Shown one piece after another: positions 1 through 10,399 of a stretch of 64,000 nucleotides of DNA; the stretch's first letter is position 1, and every line of letters starts with the position of its first letter. Location: assembly GCF_905404315.1 (NCBI RefSeq), contig NC_066273.1:6262001-6326000 (forward strand), read 5' to 3'. The notes beneath the pieces are model-generated. The model worked only from the letters and a program-made list of their open reading frames with translations, did no database searches and was not told the origin of the DNA. The position numbers and the translations under genes are program-made. Origin of the DNA: Leptidea sinapis. Taxonomy: Eukaryota > Arthropoda > Insecta > Lepidoptera > Pieridae.

Positions 1-57
1 GATCCCAGAAAGCTTTAATCGGAGCTTCAAATCGGTTGATTACCTAACGATTTTCGC

Positions 58-297
58 GCGAGAATTGCCCATTACAATGTAGCACTCAGGATTCTTGAAA
101 ATCCACAAAAATTCTGAGTGGCACTACACCTGCGCTCGTCACCTTGAGACATAAGATGCTAAGTCACATTTGCCCAGTAATTTCCCTATCCACGGCGCCC
201 TTCAGACTGAAACACAGCAATGCTAACACATTACTGCTTAACGGCAGAAATAGGAGCCGTTGTGGTATCCATAATCTAGCCGGCATCCCGTGCAAAG
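58..297 (-). repeat. Rep-A SINE-like repeat, 5' part
   Basis: This is one of about 14 copies in the window of a ~290-bp repeat, called Rep-A here. In its forward sense Rep-A starts near 'ggaggctcctttgca', contains 'gattatgggtacc' and 'cggtctgaagggcg', carries an internal stem built on AGTGCCGCTCAG/CTGAGCGGCACT, and ends in 'ttattttcataaaaaa'. This copy is reversed and lacks the A-rich end. The A-rich end suggests retroposition; I see no A or B box, so the class is uncertain. Confidence 0.7.
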
Positions 298-510
298 ATA
301 TCAATTAATGTATCTGAAAGCTATCGAAACAAGCTATAAGACTGTGTCTTGAAAATATAGTCTAGGTGTATTATAAAAATAGCAAAAAACCAAATATTGG
401 GTAAAACTTCGAAAAAAATAAATTCTGCGTACTTCACTATCACCTGTAACGTCGGCGGCCGATGAAGACTGAAGTCCTCGCACCCTTTTTCCGATAACTT
501 TTGTATGCCT

Positions 511-905
511 TTTTTTATGAAATAGGAGGACAAACGAGCGTACGGGTCACCTGTTGTTAAGTGATCACCGCCGCCCACAATCTCTTGCAACACCAGAGGA
601 ATCACAGGAGCGTTGCCGGCCTTTAAGGAAGGTGTACGCGCTTTTTTTTAAGGTACCCATGTCGTATCGTCCCGGAAACACCGCACAAGGAAGCTCATTC
701 CACAGCTTTGTAGTACGAGGGAGAGATATCCTAACTTGTGGCGTGTCGTGCGAAGGTGGAATTCGGCGGCAGGAATCAGGTTAAACAGCTCTTCGGAACA
801 CTCCACGTGATAAATGTGGTAGAAGACACACAATGAAGCGACGGCTCTACGCAACGCCAATTGATCCAGCCGTTCACAGAGCACTGGGTCCCCAACAATT
901 CGAGC
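511..905 (-). mobile_element. Jockey-type LINE, 3' fragment
   Basis: This is the 3' end of the LINE family whose long copy lies at 30013-33420. It matches the C-terminal ORF2 coding end and the short 3' tail, with the A-rich end at the low-coordinate side. It is 5'-truncated near 905, as is common for incompletely reverse-transcribed copies. It codes for nothing intact. Confidence 0.8.
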
Positions 906-1105
906 TGCTCTGCTTCATTGTCTTTGTTTTAATTTGTACAGACTTTTATTTTATTATAAGTACAAAGTAAAAAAGCTATTTCTACTAATAAATAAGGCAA
1001 GAAATCGAATGAGGTCGTGTGGATTTCGTCGTTGTTCCATGCGGTGGTGTCATGTGTAATATAGTGTATATAAAACCTACATTGTGCATGAACCTCCAAA
1101 CTGCA

Positions 1106-2382
1106 TACGAGGGCGGCACTGAAAATTTCGGGAATCAAGAAGTGACTCAACATTACTATTTAAAAATGTATTTATCGCTTTTTGAAGTATTCTCCGCGAA
1201 ATTTGACACATTTTTCCATACGATGGAACCAATCATTGAAGCAACCATTCCATTCGGAAGTTAGGGTCTCCAAAATGGCCGTTTTGTAGGCGTCCATAGC
1301 TTCTTCAGGTGATGAAAATCTCTGACCACGCAATTTATTCTTTATTTTAGGGAAAGTATAGAAATCATTAGGGCTTAGGGCTGGATGGTCTAATAATTCT
1401 ATGTTTTCTTGCTCTAAAAACTCTTTTGTTCTGTGCGCGGTGTGAGAACTCGTATTGTCGTGATGGAGGATGATGCGGCGGTTGCAGTTCTCTTTACGGA
1501 GTTCAGAAACGATCTGTGGCAAACAAATGCTAGCATACCATTTTGCATTAACCGCTCTTTGTCCCTCAAGAGGAATAGTCGCAACATGGCCGGTTTTGGA
1601 GACAAACGTGGCCCCCATTAGTTTTGCAACTCTCCATGAACGAACAATTTTTGTTTGCTTTAACTCATTTTCGAACACCCAAACTCGAGACTCGTTTTTT
1701 GTCTCGGGTTCGTACGCATATATCCAGGATTCGTCACGTGATACGATGTTGTATACAGCATTTGAGGATCCTGCGTGGAATCTTTCGAGAGTTCTGACCC
1801 ACCAAGTAACGCGAGCCGCTTTATGCTTTTCACAGAGCAAATGCGGTATCCATCGGTAAAACAACTTTTTTACACATAATTGTTCATACAAGATTATTTG
1901 TATTTGACTCATGCCAATGTCTAAAGTTGCTTGAATTTCTCGGTATGTCACATGTCGATCTTCCTCAATCAGCTTACGCACAGCATCAACGTTTTCTTTG
2001 GTGACTTCAGTTTTTGGACGACCTTGACGGGGATCATCACTGAGCTTGACACGTCCACGTTGAAATTCAGCAAACCAGCGATAAATTGTGGTTTTGGATG
2101 GGGCTTCATCACCAAATGCTGAAATGAACCGGTCAACACACTGTTTTTGTTTAAACCACTTCGAAAGTCATAATAAATCATCGCTCGAGAATTTTCTCGA
2201 GTCAATTCCATTTTCTCAACGACTAAACAAGTTTGACAAGACCTTGTGAAAAGACCGAGAATCTTTTTTTAAATAAATAAATGGTATTCGATTTTTAAAA
2301 CCAGGGATTTTTCAATTAAAAAGATTTTAATGTGACAGGAACAGTGGAAATATTCCATTCCCGATACTTTTAGTGCAGCCTA
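1106..2382 (-). mobile_element. mariner transposon with TIRs and TA target duplication
   Basis: This is a near-complete mariner element. The left inverted repeat reads GGCGGCACTGAAAATTTCGG from about 1112. The reversed right end reads GGCTGCACTAAAAGTATCGG. The two agree at about 18 of 22 positions. TA dinucleotides flank both ends (1106-1107 and 2381-2382), as expected for Tc1/mariner insertion. The transposase gene inside is on the minus strand and damaged, so the copy is presumably dead. It sits just beyond a truncated LINE fragment. Confidence 0.85.
1172..2211 (-). pseudogene. mariner transposase, frameshifted, catalytic spacing altered
   Basis: A mariner transposase binds the TIRs through two helix-turn-helix motifs and cuts and pastes with a D,D34D catalytic domain. 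Here the start (MELTREN) is at 2211 and the frame is lost near 2150. It is picked up by a 269-codon frame from 1981, preceded by in-frame coding similarity. In that frame are WIPHLL (family WVPHxL), the first Asp at residue 83 (SRDESWIYAY), the second at 175 (ILHHDNTSSH) and the third at 206 (LSPNDF). Only 30 residues separate the last two. The family motif between them, normally containing YSPDLAP, is shortened by about four residues. With the frameshift, this copy should be inactive. Family assignment is firm; subfamily is not. Confidence 0.88.
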
Positions 2383-2982
2383 TGCAATATGAAGTCTTGG
2401 TACATGTATGACACATGATTTCAACCGCTATGAAAGACATTAGTATCACCGCTACGATATTTATGTTCTCCTAGTATATTATGCATATATACATAGCGGG
2501 CATGACGTCAGAATATATTAAGGTATACTCGCGTCATACATGAGACGATCTCTACTTCAACTATGATCACCTGGTACCAAAACACTCTATAATGCTTCTT
2601 ATCTCATTTTCTCCCACGTTAAATCTTGTGAATTTATGTGTCTCTTTTTACTGTCTCGCCTTTTCGTTCATCGACTTTCAAATCACAACGATGCTATTTG
2701 CATAAATGCCTTTTCACTACGGAACCCAAAACTGTGACCTTTGAATATTGAGAGTAGTTGTTTATAGGATAATCACAATTCAACATAAATAACTTAGTTA
2801 GCCTTGACAGTACAGCATTGTTACGAAGATGGAAAAAGATTACTCATCTCGACGTCATGTCGTAATAACATGCAAACGATTGTTTCAGTTGTAAAGAAGT
2901 ACGTAATTAAAAAAGTCATCAACTTTAATCAACTCTACAAAGGATTAGTCATTAGTTAAGTACAATTATAAATACACTAGCT
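2383..2982. other. no gene seen
   Basis: AT-rich spacer. I see no coding frame with recognisable content, no RNA gene and no paired repeat. Confidence 0.6.
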
Positions 2983-3100
2983 GACCCGACAGACGTTGTT
3001 CTGTACATAATAAATGAAATACTGTTTTTATGAATTTGTCAGTAATATTTCATAACATCAAGAATTATTTCGTAAAACGTGCTCCCTGTTGTTATAATGA
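2980..3100 (+). repeat. Helitron-like lepidopteran repeat fragment
   Basis: The start 'cactagctgacccgacagacgttgttctg' resembles the head of a very common lepidopteran repeat ('ctagctgacccggcaaacgtt'), usually placed with non-autonomous Helitrons. Recognition is from memory of the motif. No TIR or target duplication is visible, consistent with Helitrons. Confidence 0.4.
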
Positions 3101-3357
3101 AATTGTTTCATAGCAGAACTGTCAAAACGTGCGCCAATAAATTCTATCATAGAAAATATGCAGATATAAAACAAATATTGAAAAAAAAAATATTGGGTCC
3201 GAAATCGAAATACAAACTATCCTATGTCTCAAGTTGGACTAAACTGCACTCGATGGTGTAATCCCTATTAAAATCCATTAGCTTACACTGGATTATGTAT
3301 ACTAAGATTATTAATATGAGTATACATATTATAATATTTATACTTACACTTACACTT

Positions 3358-3596
3358 ATTATTGTTTTTACACTTTTTCACAACCCACGACGGCATTTTA
3401 AAAAATTTTAATTGCGACGCTTATTGATCTGTCACAGACGATGGCAAATCTCATAATGGCGGCCGATCGGCTTGTATTAGTGTAAATGTATGCGAGGGGC
3501 TATGTATTTACACATTTGCCGGCTTGTTTTGGTGCCTCACTGTTATGTAAGGTGACACGGACTCCATATTTTTGTACTCGTCCGTGTGTAAAACGA
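3358..3596 (-). repeat. THAP-bearing MITE, truncated copy
   Basis: This matches one end of the four-copy family described at 4612-4956 and 17915-18272, including the terminal 'ggtgacacggactcc...gtccgtg'. The other end is missing. The THAP start codon region ('gacggcatttt' in reverse) is retained only as its first few codons. Confidence 0.7.
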
Positions 3597-4611
3597 TATT
3601 AATACCATCTTTGTGCATCAGAAAAGCTCTTATGATAACCTAGGTCTCAAGAAAAATTAAGATAAATATAGAATTTAACATATTAACTGTTGCCTCTCAA
3701 TATATTTTTGGTAATATTATATATGGACATAGGTAGGTACATTAGCTTTTCCTATAAAATTTCCTATAAAATTTTATAATCATAATGAAGAACAAATATA
3801 AACCTGTTTTGCCCACTACTCCCTTCAGTAAATCAAATCAAAACGTTTATTTAACTCATAATATTGATTAACAATAGCTTAAGTTCAGTTATACACTTAG
3901 GCTTAGTAATTAAGTCGATTCAGTAATTCTATTGTGGGACCATGTACTATGTGCTTTTACAAGTTTTTTTACACTTGTTCAATGAGTGATTTAAATCCTA
4001 TGTGTTTTGAACGAAAATATTAAAATTTGAATTTAATTTCATACTCATTCGCCTATTTATTTACTTATTCACCATCACAGGATACATATATCAATTTATA
4101 AAATTATACACCACCTTAATATTTTATACTAAAAGATAATTGAAGTCTTATACGATAAAATATAACAATATACTCGTAAAAAGATAAATAATTAATTTCA
4201 CAAGTTACTAAAAACTAATTGTAATTTTTATGTTGATATTGATAAATCCTACATAATAACTACTCCTACTCCCACAATTCAAATCAAATCAAATCATAAT
4301 CATGTAGGTCACGGTAATGAAATTTATGAATGACAAAAAAAAAAAATTTTTCGTATTGAATTTACCGTTTTATGTTAACATTTAACATAATAGGTGTCTT
4401 TATTTTGCGACACATAAAAAAATATAAAGAGATAAGGAAAAATATGGTTTATTTTTAGCTGAGAGATTTCCGGTAGTTACTGGAGTATATTTCTTAGTTC
4501 TTATGTCGTTTCTATTCATGTTTTTGTACTAAATACAATCAGTCGTAGTGTTGTTTAAAATGCGCCAAAGACAGATTATTAGACATATATATATATCAAA
4601 CATGCATAAAT
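3597..4611. other. no gene seen
   Basis: AT-rich spacer with simple A/T runs and an (AT)n tract near 4588. No supported gene or repeat pair. Confidence 0.6.
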
Positions 4612-4956
4612 CACGGACTAGTAAAAAAATAAGGACTCCGTGTCACCTAATATAACAGTGTAGCACCGAAACAAGCCGATTAACGTGTAAATACATAGCC
4701 CCACGCACACACTTACACTACTACAGGCCGATAGGCGCCCATTATGAGTTTGCGTCTCAATAAAATATTTAAAAAATGCCTTCATGCGTTGTGAAAAAGT
4801 GTAAAAACAATAATATAAAAGTATTTGTGGACATATATGATAAAGGGAGAAAAAATTGTGTAACTAGTATACCCCGTAACCGCACACACACTAGCATAAA
4901 GGTGCTTCACTTGCTAATATCACGGCGCTGAGTCCTTCTTTTTTTACTAGTCCGTG
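4612..4956 (+). mobile_element. THAP-bearing MITE, complete, 8-bp target duplication
   Basis: A 345-bp element. It starts CACGGACTAGTAAAAAAA and ends with the reverse complement, TTTTTTACTAGTCCGTG. It is flanked by a perfect 8-bp direct repeat GCATAAAT (4604-4611 and 4957-4964). Inside is a short open frame with the N-terminus of a THAP zinc finger. An 8-bp target duplication plus a THAP exon is what the P-element superfamily shows (hAT also makes 8 bp), so I infer a non-autonomous derivative of a P-like transposon. Confidence 0.8.
4776..4931 (+). pseudogene. THAP domain N-terminal exon fragment in MITE
   Basis: A 51-residue frame begins MPSCVVKKCKNNNIKVF. Initiator Met, Pro and then Cys-x4-Cys is the first zinc-binding half of a THAP (C2CH) DNA-binding domain, as in P-element transposase and its relatives. 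The second half (the later Cys-x2-His and the AVPTIF region) is absent and the frame runs into the MITE end. It is likely a captured 5' exon rather than a working protein. Reversed, decayed versions lie at 17906-18088 and near 43290-43470. Confidence 0.6.
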
Positions 4957-5039
4957 GCATAAATGTGCTTTAGGAAGTATGTTAATATTCAATATATTTA
5001 TTGCATTCTGAAATGGTATTATAATAATTATAGTGACCA

Positions 5040-5275
5040 GTGGAACGCTCCTTTGCACAGGATGCAGGTTAGATTATGGGTACCACAACGGCCCCTTTTT
5101 TGCAGTGAAGCAGTAATGTGTAAGCATTATTGTGTTCGGTCTGAAGGGCGACATATCATTACTGGACAAATAACACTTAACATCTTATGTCTCAAGGAGA
5201 CAAGCGCAATTGTGGTGCCGATCAGAATATTTGGGATTTTCAAGAATCCTGAGCGGTACACATTTTTGATATTTA
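5040..5275 (+). repeat. Rep-A SINE-like repeat
   Basis: Forward copy from 'cctttgcacaggatgcagg' to the internal stem 'cctgagcggtaca'. It lacks the A-rich 3' end. Any open frame across it is accidental. Confidence 0.7.
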
Positions 5276-5795
5276 AATATCTATGTTGTGAGTGATGTAC
5301 ATTTTAAAATTTTCTAGCAAGTAAGAACAATACATAAAATCATAATTTTATTGTGACACCTATGTGATATTCCCTGAGCGCTATATGCCAAACATAACAC
5401 TTCTCTTGGAGTTTTCATAATTTTGCCACGCAATAAGTATACTTTGGATAAATGCCAAAAAGTCTGAAAAAGTAATGTATTAGTCATAAATTAAGCTTAA
5501 TGTGCCCTTGGACGATTAAGCAGTGAGGACTGTTTTGTTCAATATTTGTGTCTCTTGTTTTTTTTTTTTTTTGTTATTGTAATTTCTGTGGTGTACGAAT
5601 ATATTACAATATTTTATGGTGTAATTTGTTTATCTGACGAAAATAAATTTACTGTTATGGAAGGTAATAAAATTAGGTAAGTATTTCGTACAGATTTTAT
5701 CTTATATTACTTCGTGGTAGGGATCTACAGACTTTACTACAGGTTTTAGGAATAACCCTAAACTGTAACCTATAATATTATACAATATTTTATGT
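5276..5795. other. no gene seen
   Basis: AT-rich spacer with a 16-base T run near 5556. No gene supported. Confidence 0.55.
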
Positions 5796-5799
5796 TTTT

Positions 5800-6135
5800 A
5801 AAGTGATAACCCTTACTTCTAGGATTAATACACAAATAAAATTTGAAAAACAAAATTTTATGAATGATGCGGGACTCGAACCCACCACCTCCGGCGTTCC
5901 GTGCCGGTGCTCTAACCAACTGAGCCAACCGTTCGAGTAACGCCTCGTTATAAAATCTTGTTTGCTTTGATCAACTCTGAGGTTGTGGCTTCATCTACAG
6001 GATCTACTTTACAGTTGATAAACTGCTCAACCCCAATATTTGCATATTAGGAAATTGACTTGGAACGCCGGAGGTAGTGGGTTCGAGTCCCGCATCGTTC
6101 ATAAAATTTTGTTTTTCAAATTTTATTTGTGTATT
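5800..6135. repeat. tRNA-like SINE, inverted pair
   Basis: A minus-strand copy (about 5800-6050) is followed by a plus-strand 3' end (about 6063-6135). The first copy carries, in reverse, an A box TGGCTCAGTTGG and a B box GGTTCGAGTCC, giving a tRNA-like fold with a CCGGC/GCCGG anticodon-type stem. The tails 'acaaataaaatttgaaaaac' and its reverse complement make the locus a partial palindrome. The position-33 base is C rather than U and the flanks are SINE body, so this is not called as a tRNA gene. Confidence 0.7.
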
Positions 6136-6195
6136 ATATTATACTTAAACTAGCCGAACCAGCAAACGATATATTGCTTCAATGATTCTTTAGGA

Positions 6196-6260
6196 TTATG
6201 ATCTCACTGTATATGGGAATCTTATTATATATGGGATTCCCATATATAATGAGATCATAA
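6196..6260. repeat. inverted repeat, 26-bp arms
   Basis: Arms 6196-6221 and 6235-6260 pair at 24 of 26 positions around a 13-base loop. The base 'ttatgatctca' is followed by 'tatgggaatc'. It could be the core of a small MITE or a slippage product; no flanking target duplication is evident. Confidence 0.75.
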
Positions 6261-6379
6261 TAATATATTAAATAAGGAAATGACTCAGTGAAATTTTTTT
6301 TTCAATATTTATACATAATTAAAAGAGGGTAATACAATATTAAAGGAAAAGGACGAATTTTAAGTAAAAAAATTGCAAG

Positions 6380-6525
6380 GTGACGAACGGAGTTATAGTG
6401 CCGCTCAAACTTTTTGGGATTTTCATTAATCCTGAACGGCACTGAATTGTAATGGGCAGGGCGTATCAATTACCATCAGCTGATCGTCCTGCTCGTCTCG
6501 TCCCTGATATTCATAACAAAAAACA
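6380..6525 (+). repeat. Rep-A SINE-like repeat, 3' half
   Basis: Contains the internal stem (AGTGCCGCTCAA ... CTGAACGGCACT), 'attgtaatgggcagggcgtatcaatt' split by no indels, and the A-rich end near 6520. Confidence 0.75.
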
Positions 6526-6792
6526 TAGATAAATTAATAAGGATTTCTCAATTGGAAAGCTCATCTCGCATAATATAATTGTTGTATGTCTGTATAAATA
6601 TGCAAAAACACGACTTGACCCGCTGAACATAAGGTCCTATATGCCATATACAAAAACATGTCAAATATAAGCCAAATTCAAGTCAACACACATAAGACAA
6701 GCTATTCATTAGAATTATGTTTGTAATACGATTTATGACCCGGCTTAGTGTAAAACCATAATTCAGCAAGTCCTAGTCTATAATCTTAAGCA

Positions 6793-7126
6793 CTTAGATT
6801 AAGGATTGGTCTCCGCTGCACTCCAAATAGATAGTCGCAAAGTGCTCGAGCCAGTCTCGAACAATGTGTGAAGTTCACGTGCCAGAATATGTTCTGTTAA
6901 AATTTGCCTATAATTGAATATAAAATGGCGGTTCGCGTAGCAAAACTTTGTAAAAATAATACTACAAGAAATAAAAAGGACACTGGGATCACATAATATC
7001 ATCAGTAAGTATTTTGTATTTTATTAATTTCTATTTAAAAGCATCTAATAGTTGCAGTAATAAGAAACCTTTTGTTCTTAGGTAGTGCGGTATCTAGTTA
7101 GAGCGCAGCGGAGGCAAATCCTTAAC
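6793..7126. mobile_element. TIR element F, copy 1
   Basis: Ends are inverted: 'ttaaggattggtctccgctg' near 6800 and 'cagcggaggcaaatccttaa' near 7107-7125, inside arms of about 35 bp. A second copy in opposite orientation lies at 41813-42245. They share internal sequence around 'cactgggatcacat'. No transposase frame is present, so it is non-autonomous; the superfamily is not assigned. Confidence 0.75.
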
Positions 7127-7258
7127 ATTATTATAAAATTTTACCAATTTTAAAAAATTGTTACCTATATTTTGTTAGCTTCTTAGAGAAGAGTATAAAG
7201 AAATTATATCATGTAGTGATTTACATTTTTAAGTTAGAACAAAAATAATGTGAGAAAT

Positions 7259-7648
7259 TTAATGTTTTTTGCTTTCACAAAAATTAATACAATTTACCAC
7301 CTGTTTCGTACGAACACTACGTGAACGGCCATTTTTTTTTCTGTCACAAACAGAGGTCTCATTGTACATATTAAAAGCCCGATTCACAAACATTTTACTA
7401 ATACCAAGCGTATTATCATCGTCATCGACATCGCCTTCCCCAAAGATTTCCACATAGTAATGTGGAAATCTTAAAACGTATAGTGTAAAACGCTTAGTAA
7501 AGCGTATGCAGAGTTTAAAAATTGCATTTATCTCCATACCTACTTTGTGTAAAGAAATAACAGCGATTCGGTTCCCTTTATCACCCCACTCCATTTTAAT
7601 ACCGCAAAATATTGTACAATGTATTGGCGCCAAAATGAGAAAACTCAA
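7259..7648 (-). pseudogene. mariner-like transposase HTH remnant with in-frame insertion
   Basis: A 129-codon open frame reads GNRIAVISLHKVGMEINAIFK early and GISKMFVNRAFNMYNE then DRKKNGRSRSVRTKQVVN late. Those blocks resemble the paired helix-turn-helix DNA-binding region of an IS630/Tc1/mariner-type transposase. Between them are about 33 residues with no such similarity, including an acidic run GEGDVDDDDN. They correspond to a ~100-bp stretch (about 7411-7515) that contains a small hairpin (gatttccacat/atgtggaaatc). The catalytic domain is absent. It is a remnant unless spliced to something unseen. Confidence 0.6.
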
Positions 7649-9385
7649 TGAAATTTAAAAATGACGTATTCCAAATTCAAATGTAATATTTTGTTTATTT
7701 TTAATTGTAACAGTATTTATGGCCAGACTTAGTATATGCGCGATATGTTAGTGAAATGTGCGCCTAGATTTACCTTTCAGACATTTCCAACCAGATTTAG
7801 TTACATATTTACATCCACACTGTATGACCAATGCTCTTATTTAACCATACTAATTCTTAATTCAGTCTAATTTGATCTCTGATCATTAATGTAACAGAGC
7901 ATCAAGATAATTTCATTAAATTTAGCTCGAGGAGAATGAGCTGTAACTTTTCCAGCAATAACTATTCGCTTTTTGGAGTCAAATCAAATTAACGGTTAGT
8001 TAAAAGAGTCACGAACCATTCCACAATATAAAATGGCTGCACTGTACTTGGCATACAAATGGTTAATACGTTGTCAATCATGACGAGGAACGTGTTTGCT
8101 TCTACTGTCGAAGGTGACGCAATTCATCGGGCTGAATATAAATTTATAAGATGACATCACTCGTACACCTAAGAGCTCTACAAGACAGACGGTCACGCGT
8201 TCCGTTCCACGGTCGCGTTTTGCTTAAGCGTGCATGTAGTTGCTCAGAACTGTGCTATTAGCCGACTCGATCCAAATGCATATTTCGCAAGCGGCCTTTA
8301 ATATTTTAGTTATTATTATTATTTTAGGATCATACTTTTAACCTACTCCAAGTCTTCTGTTACATCACAATGCAAAGAATATCTACATCTACAAATATAT
8401 TTTTATGCTGCAAACATTAAATTCGGAATTGGCAATAAGTTTATTGACACATTATAGTGCTGAAGGGCAAAAAGTAGATTTGGGATATACTGAAGTTTTT
8501 TTCTTATTATCCAAATAGTTTGAGTTTTTGAGATGTCTGTTGAAAGTAAATTATATTTAATGAACACCGTACTCAATCGCGGAAAGTTTGATAACGTGAC
8601 CGCTTTCTGTCTCCTAAAACCCTTAGGCGTATCATCGAAGTTACGACATACCTATGACAAAAAAACAAAGTGAGTATTTACTACTGCGAAGGTCTTTTTC
8701 TAAGTCGTGAAAAGAGGTTAATGCTCCAGAACTTCGAAAACAACATGTTATTAATGGACATGTTTTGATGCGAGCTCTGTCATAAATATCCGATAACGGT
8801 TTACCAAAGTTTTTATAGGTAAAAAGTTACATCATAGCTTATTTGATATACAATTTGAATTTCTTTCGCCAGTTCTTCTCAGTGCTGAAGTATTTTTCAT
8901 CTGTATCACTACAGGTTGGTTGTTTCTCATTTGTTATTCCAAATGGAATTGCATATTCACTTTTCTGTCCATTCTTTTGTTCGTTGTTTGTAACAATCCA
9001 GTGTGTGCCAGTATTAGCTTGAAATAATTGAACCGTTTCCTGTCTTTTGTGATTTCTCGACGGTGCGTACAGAATGAAACGTCATGTCGCATTTTGTGCG
9101 TCTTATACAGTATATTTCATGGGCGATGTTTCGACGAAATGTTGTGTTCTTTACAAGATGAATTACTTTCATTCCATGAATTCTTCGTGCAGGCAATGGA
9201 TCCATCTTGCAGCAAAATGAGCAACTCAGTGCCTGAGACTAGTGTATCGGGCAGGCTTATAGTGCCTCCATACAATGTATAGGTATCACTCACGTGGTAT
9301 TATAATAAATAATAATTAAAAAGCCTTATATTTCTTATTTCTTAAATATTAACATATTATATACAAAATAAACTTACAGAAATAA
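7649..9385. other. mostly unassigned; candidate promoter inside
   Basis: No recognised coding sequence. The one distinctive part is a GC-richer block at 8137-8340, listed separately. The remainder is AT-rich with short frames that resemble nothing I know. Confidence 0.5.
8137..8340 (+). promoter_or_regulatory. candidate TATA promoter and 5' exon, possibly for Ly6-1
   Basis: TATAAA at 8137 is followed about 25-30 bases on by 'tcactcgtacac' and then by an unusually GC-rich stretch ('cacgcgttccgttccacggtcgcg') in AT-rich surroundings, like an insect 5'UTR. An ATG at 8276 opens a hydrophobic 21-residue frame (MHISQAAFNILVIIIILG, then three more) but no GT donor in the needed phase was found before its stop. 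It could be the 5' exon of Ly6-1, which lacks one, or chance. Distance to exon 2 would be about 13 kb. Confidence 0.25.
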
Positions 9386-9388
9386 CTT

Positions 9389-9685
9389 TTAATTCAAAAA
9401 TATTTTTTTATAGCAAGAACCCCTCGTTCTCAAAGGTCTGGCCTCCTCTAGAGATTTCCAACTATCCCTGTTCCTTGCAGTGTCCATCCACTGTTCACCG
9501 GCTACTTGTATGATATCATCAGACCACCGGGTTGATGGTCGACCTCTACTTCTACTGCCTTGTGGCCCTTTCCAACGTGATATCTTGTGACTCCATCTAT
9601 TGTCTGCAAGTCTAGCTACGTGACCACGTGGTATTATCGAATTGTATAATAATTTTTCAAGAAACTCAGTGAGACTTTTTTTCAA
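9389..9685 (-). pseudogene. RTE-type reverse transcriptase C-terminal fragment
   Basis: The frame contains ARLADNRWSHKISRWKG then SRGRPSTRWSDDIIQVAG and EQWMDTARNRDSWKSLEEA. This is the familiar C-terminal tail (GRP-x-RW-x-D-D-I) of endonuclease-reverse transcriptases of RTE-like LINEs common in Lepidoptera. Catalytic domains are absent. Confidence 0.75.
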
Positions 9686-9733
9686 AATTCAAATCGTACA
9701 AATAAATCTCATGAGATCCCAAATTATCCCAAA

Positions 9734-9797
9734 AGCCTCGAGAATCATCCGAGGCTATTTCATATCACATCTTGAGAATCGTCTCAAGATGTGATAT
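9734..9797. repeat. two adjacent short hairpins
   Basis: First, AGCCTCG (9734-9740) pairs with CGAGGCT (9750-9756). Second, 16-bp arms at 9762-9777 and 9782-9797 pair perfectly around a 4-base loop. They sit just after the LINE fragment above. A perfect short hairpin could be a structured RNA or a recent slippage product; a rho-type terminator reading would be inappropriate in this genome. Confidence 0.75.
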
Positions 9798-10137
9798 CGT
9801 TTATAAAGAAATTCGTACGAAATATTTTTTTCCACACAAAGGTTCTAAATAATTATTTCGAATGTCGAATCACTAGCATAGTGTTCATTTTTCTGAGATC
9901 CTGTTATAGAGTATAGAAATTATTCTGACACAGCGAGAGTGTTAGTAATTCGACCTAACCTTTAATTGCTTTAACAGTAAGTTAGCTGCTGGTCAGTTTG
10001 CCTTTTCTCAACAGGAGGACAAACGAACCTATAGGTCAATGATTGAGATGACCTTTCTTAACCTCCAAGAAGAGAGTAATCTTTATGTTGTAACTTCAAA
10101 AATATAATAATAATAAAGCCACATTTATTCCATAACT

Positions 10138-10340
10138 CTTTTTTTTATGAGAATAAGGGACGTGAAAAGCAGGACGTTCAGCTGATTCTTAAAAAAACAC
10201 AAAAATTCTGAACGGCACTACAAATGCGCTCGTCTCCTTGAGACATAAGATGTTGTCTCATTTGCCCAGTAATTTCACTAGCTACGGCGCCCTTCAGACC
10301 GAAAAACAGTATTGTTTACACATTATTGCTACACTTTTTA
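10138..10340 (-). repeat. Rep-A SINE-like repeat
   Basis: Reverse copy beginning at the T-rich (A-rich in sense) end 'tcttttttttatgagaataaggg' and ending near 'tttacacattattgct'. It carries a deletion across part of the internal stem. Confidence 0.7.
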
Positions 10341-10399
10341 GTAGTGTTAGTAGGTAAGTTAAAATTCTAGTTGTTTAGTGTTACTAAGATTAAGTAGTT

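Noticed and set aside
5880..5950. tRNA gene call on A/B boxes
   Set aside because: The tRNA-like fold has C at position 33, lies inside a repeated unit with SINE body and tail, and recurs four times with the same flanks; it is SINE sequence, not a tRNA gene.
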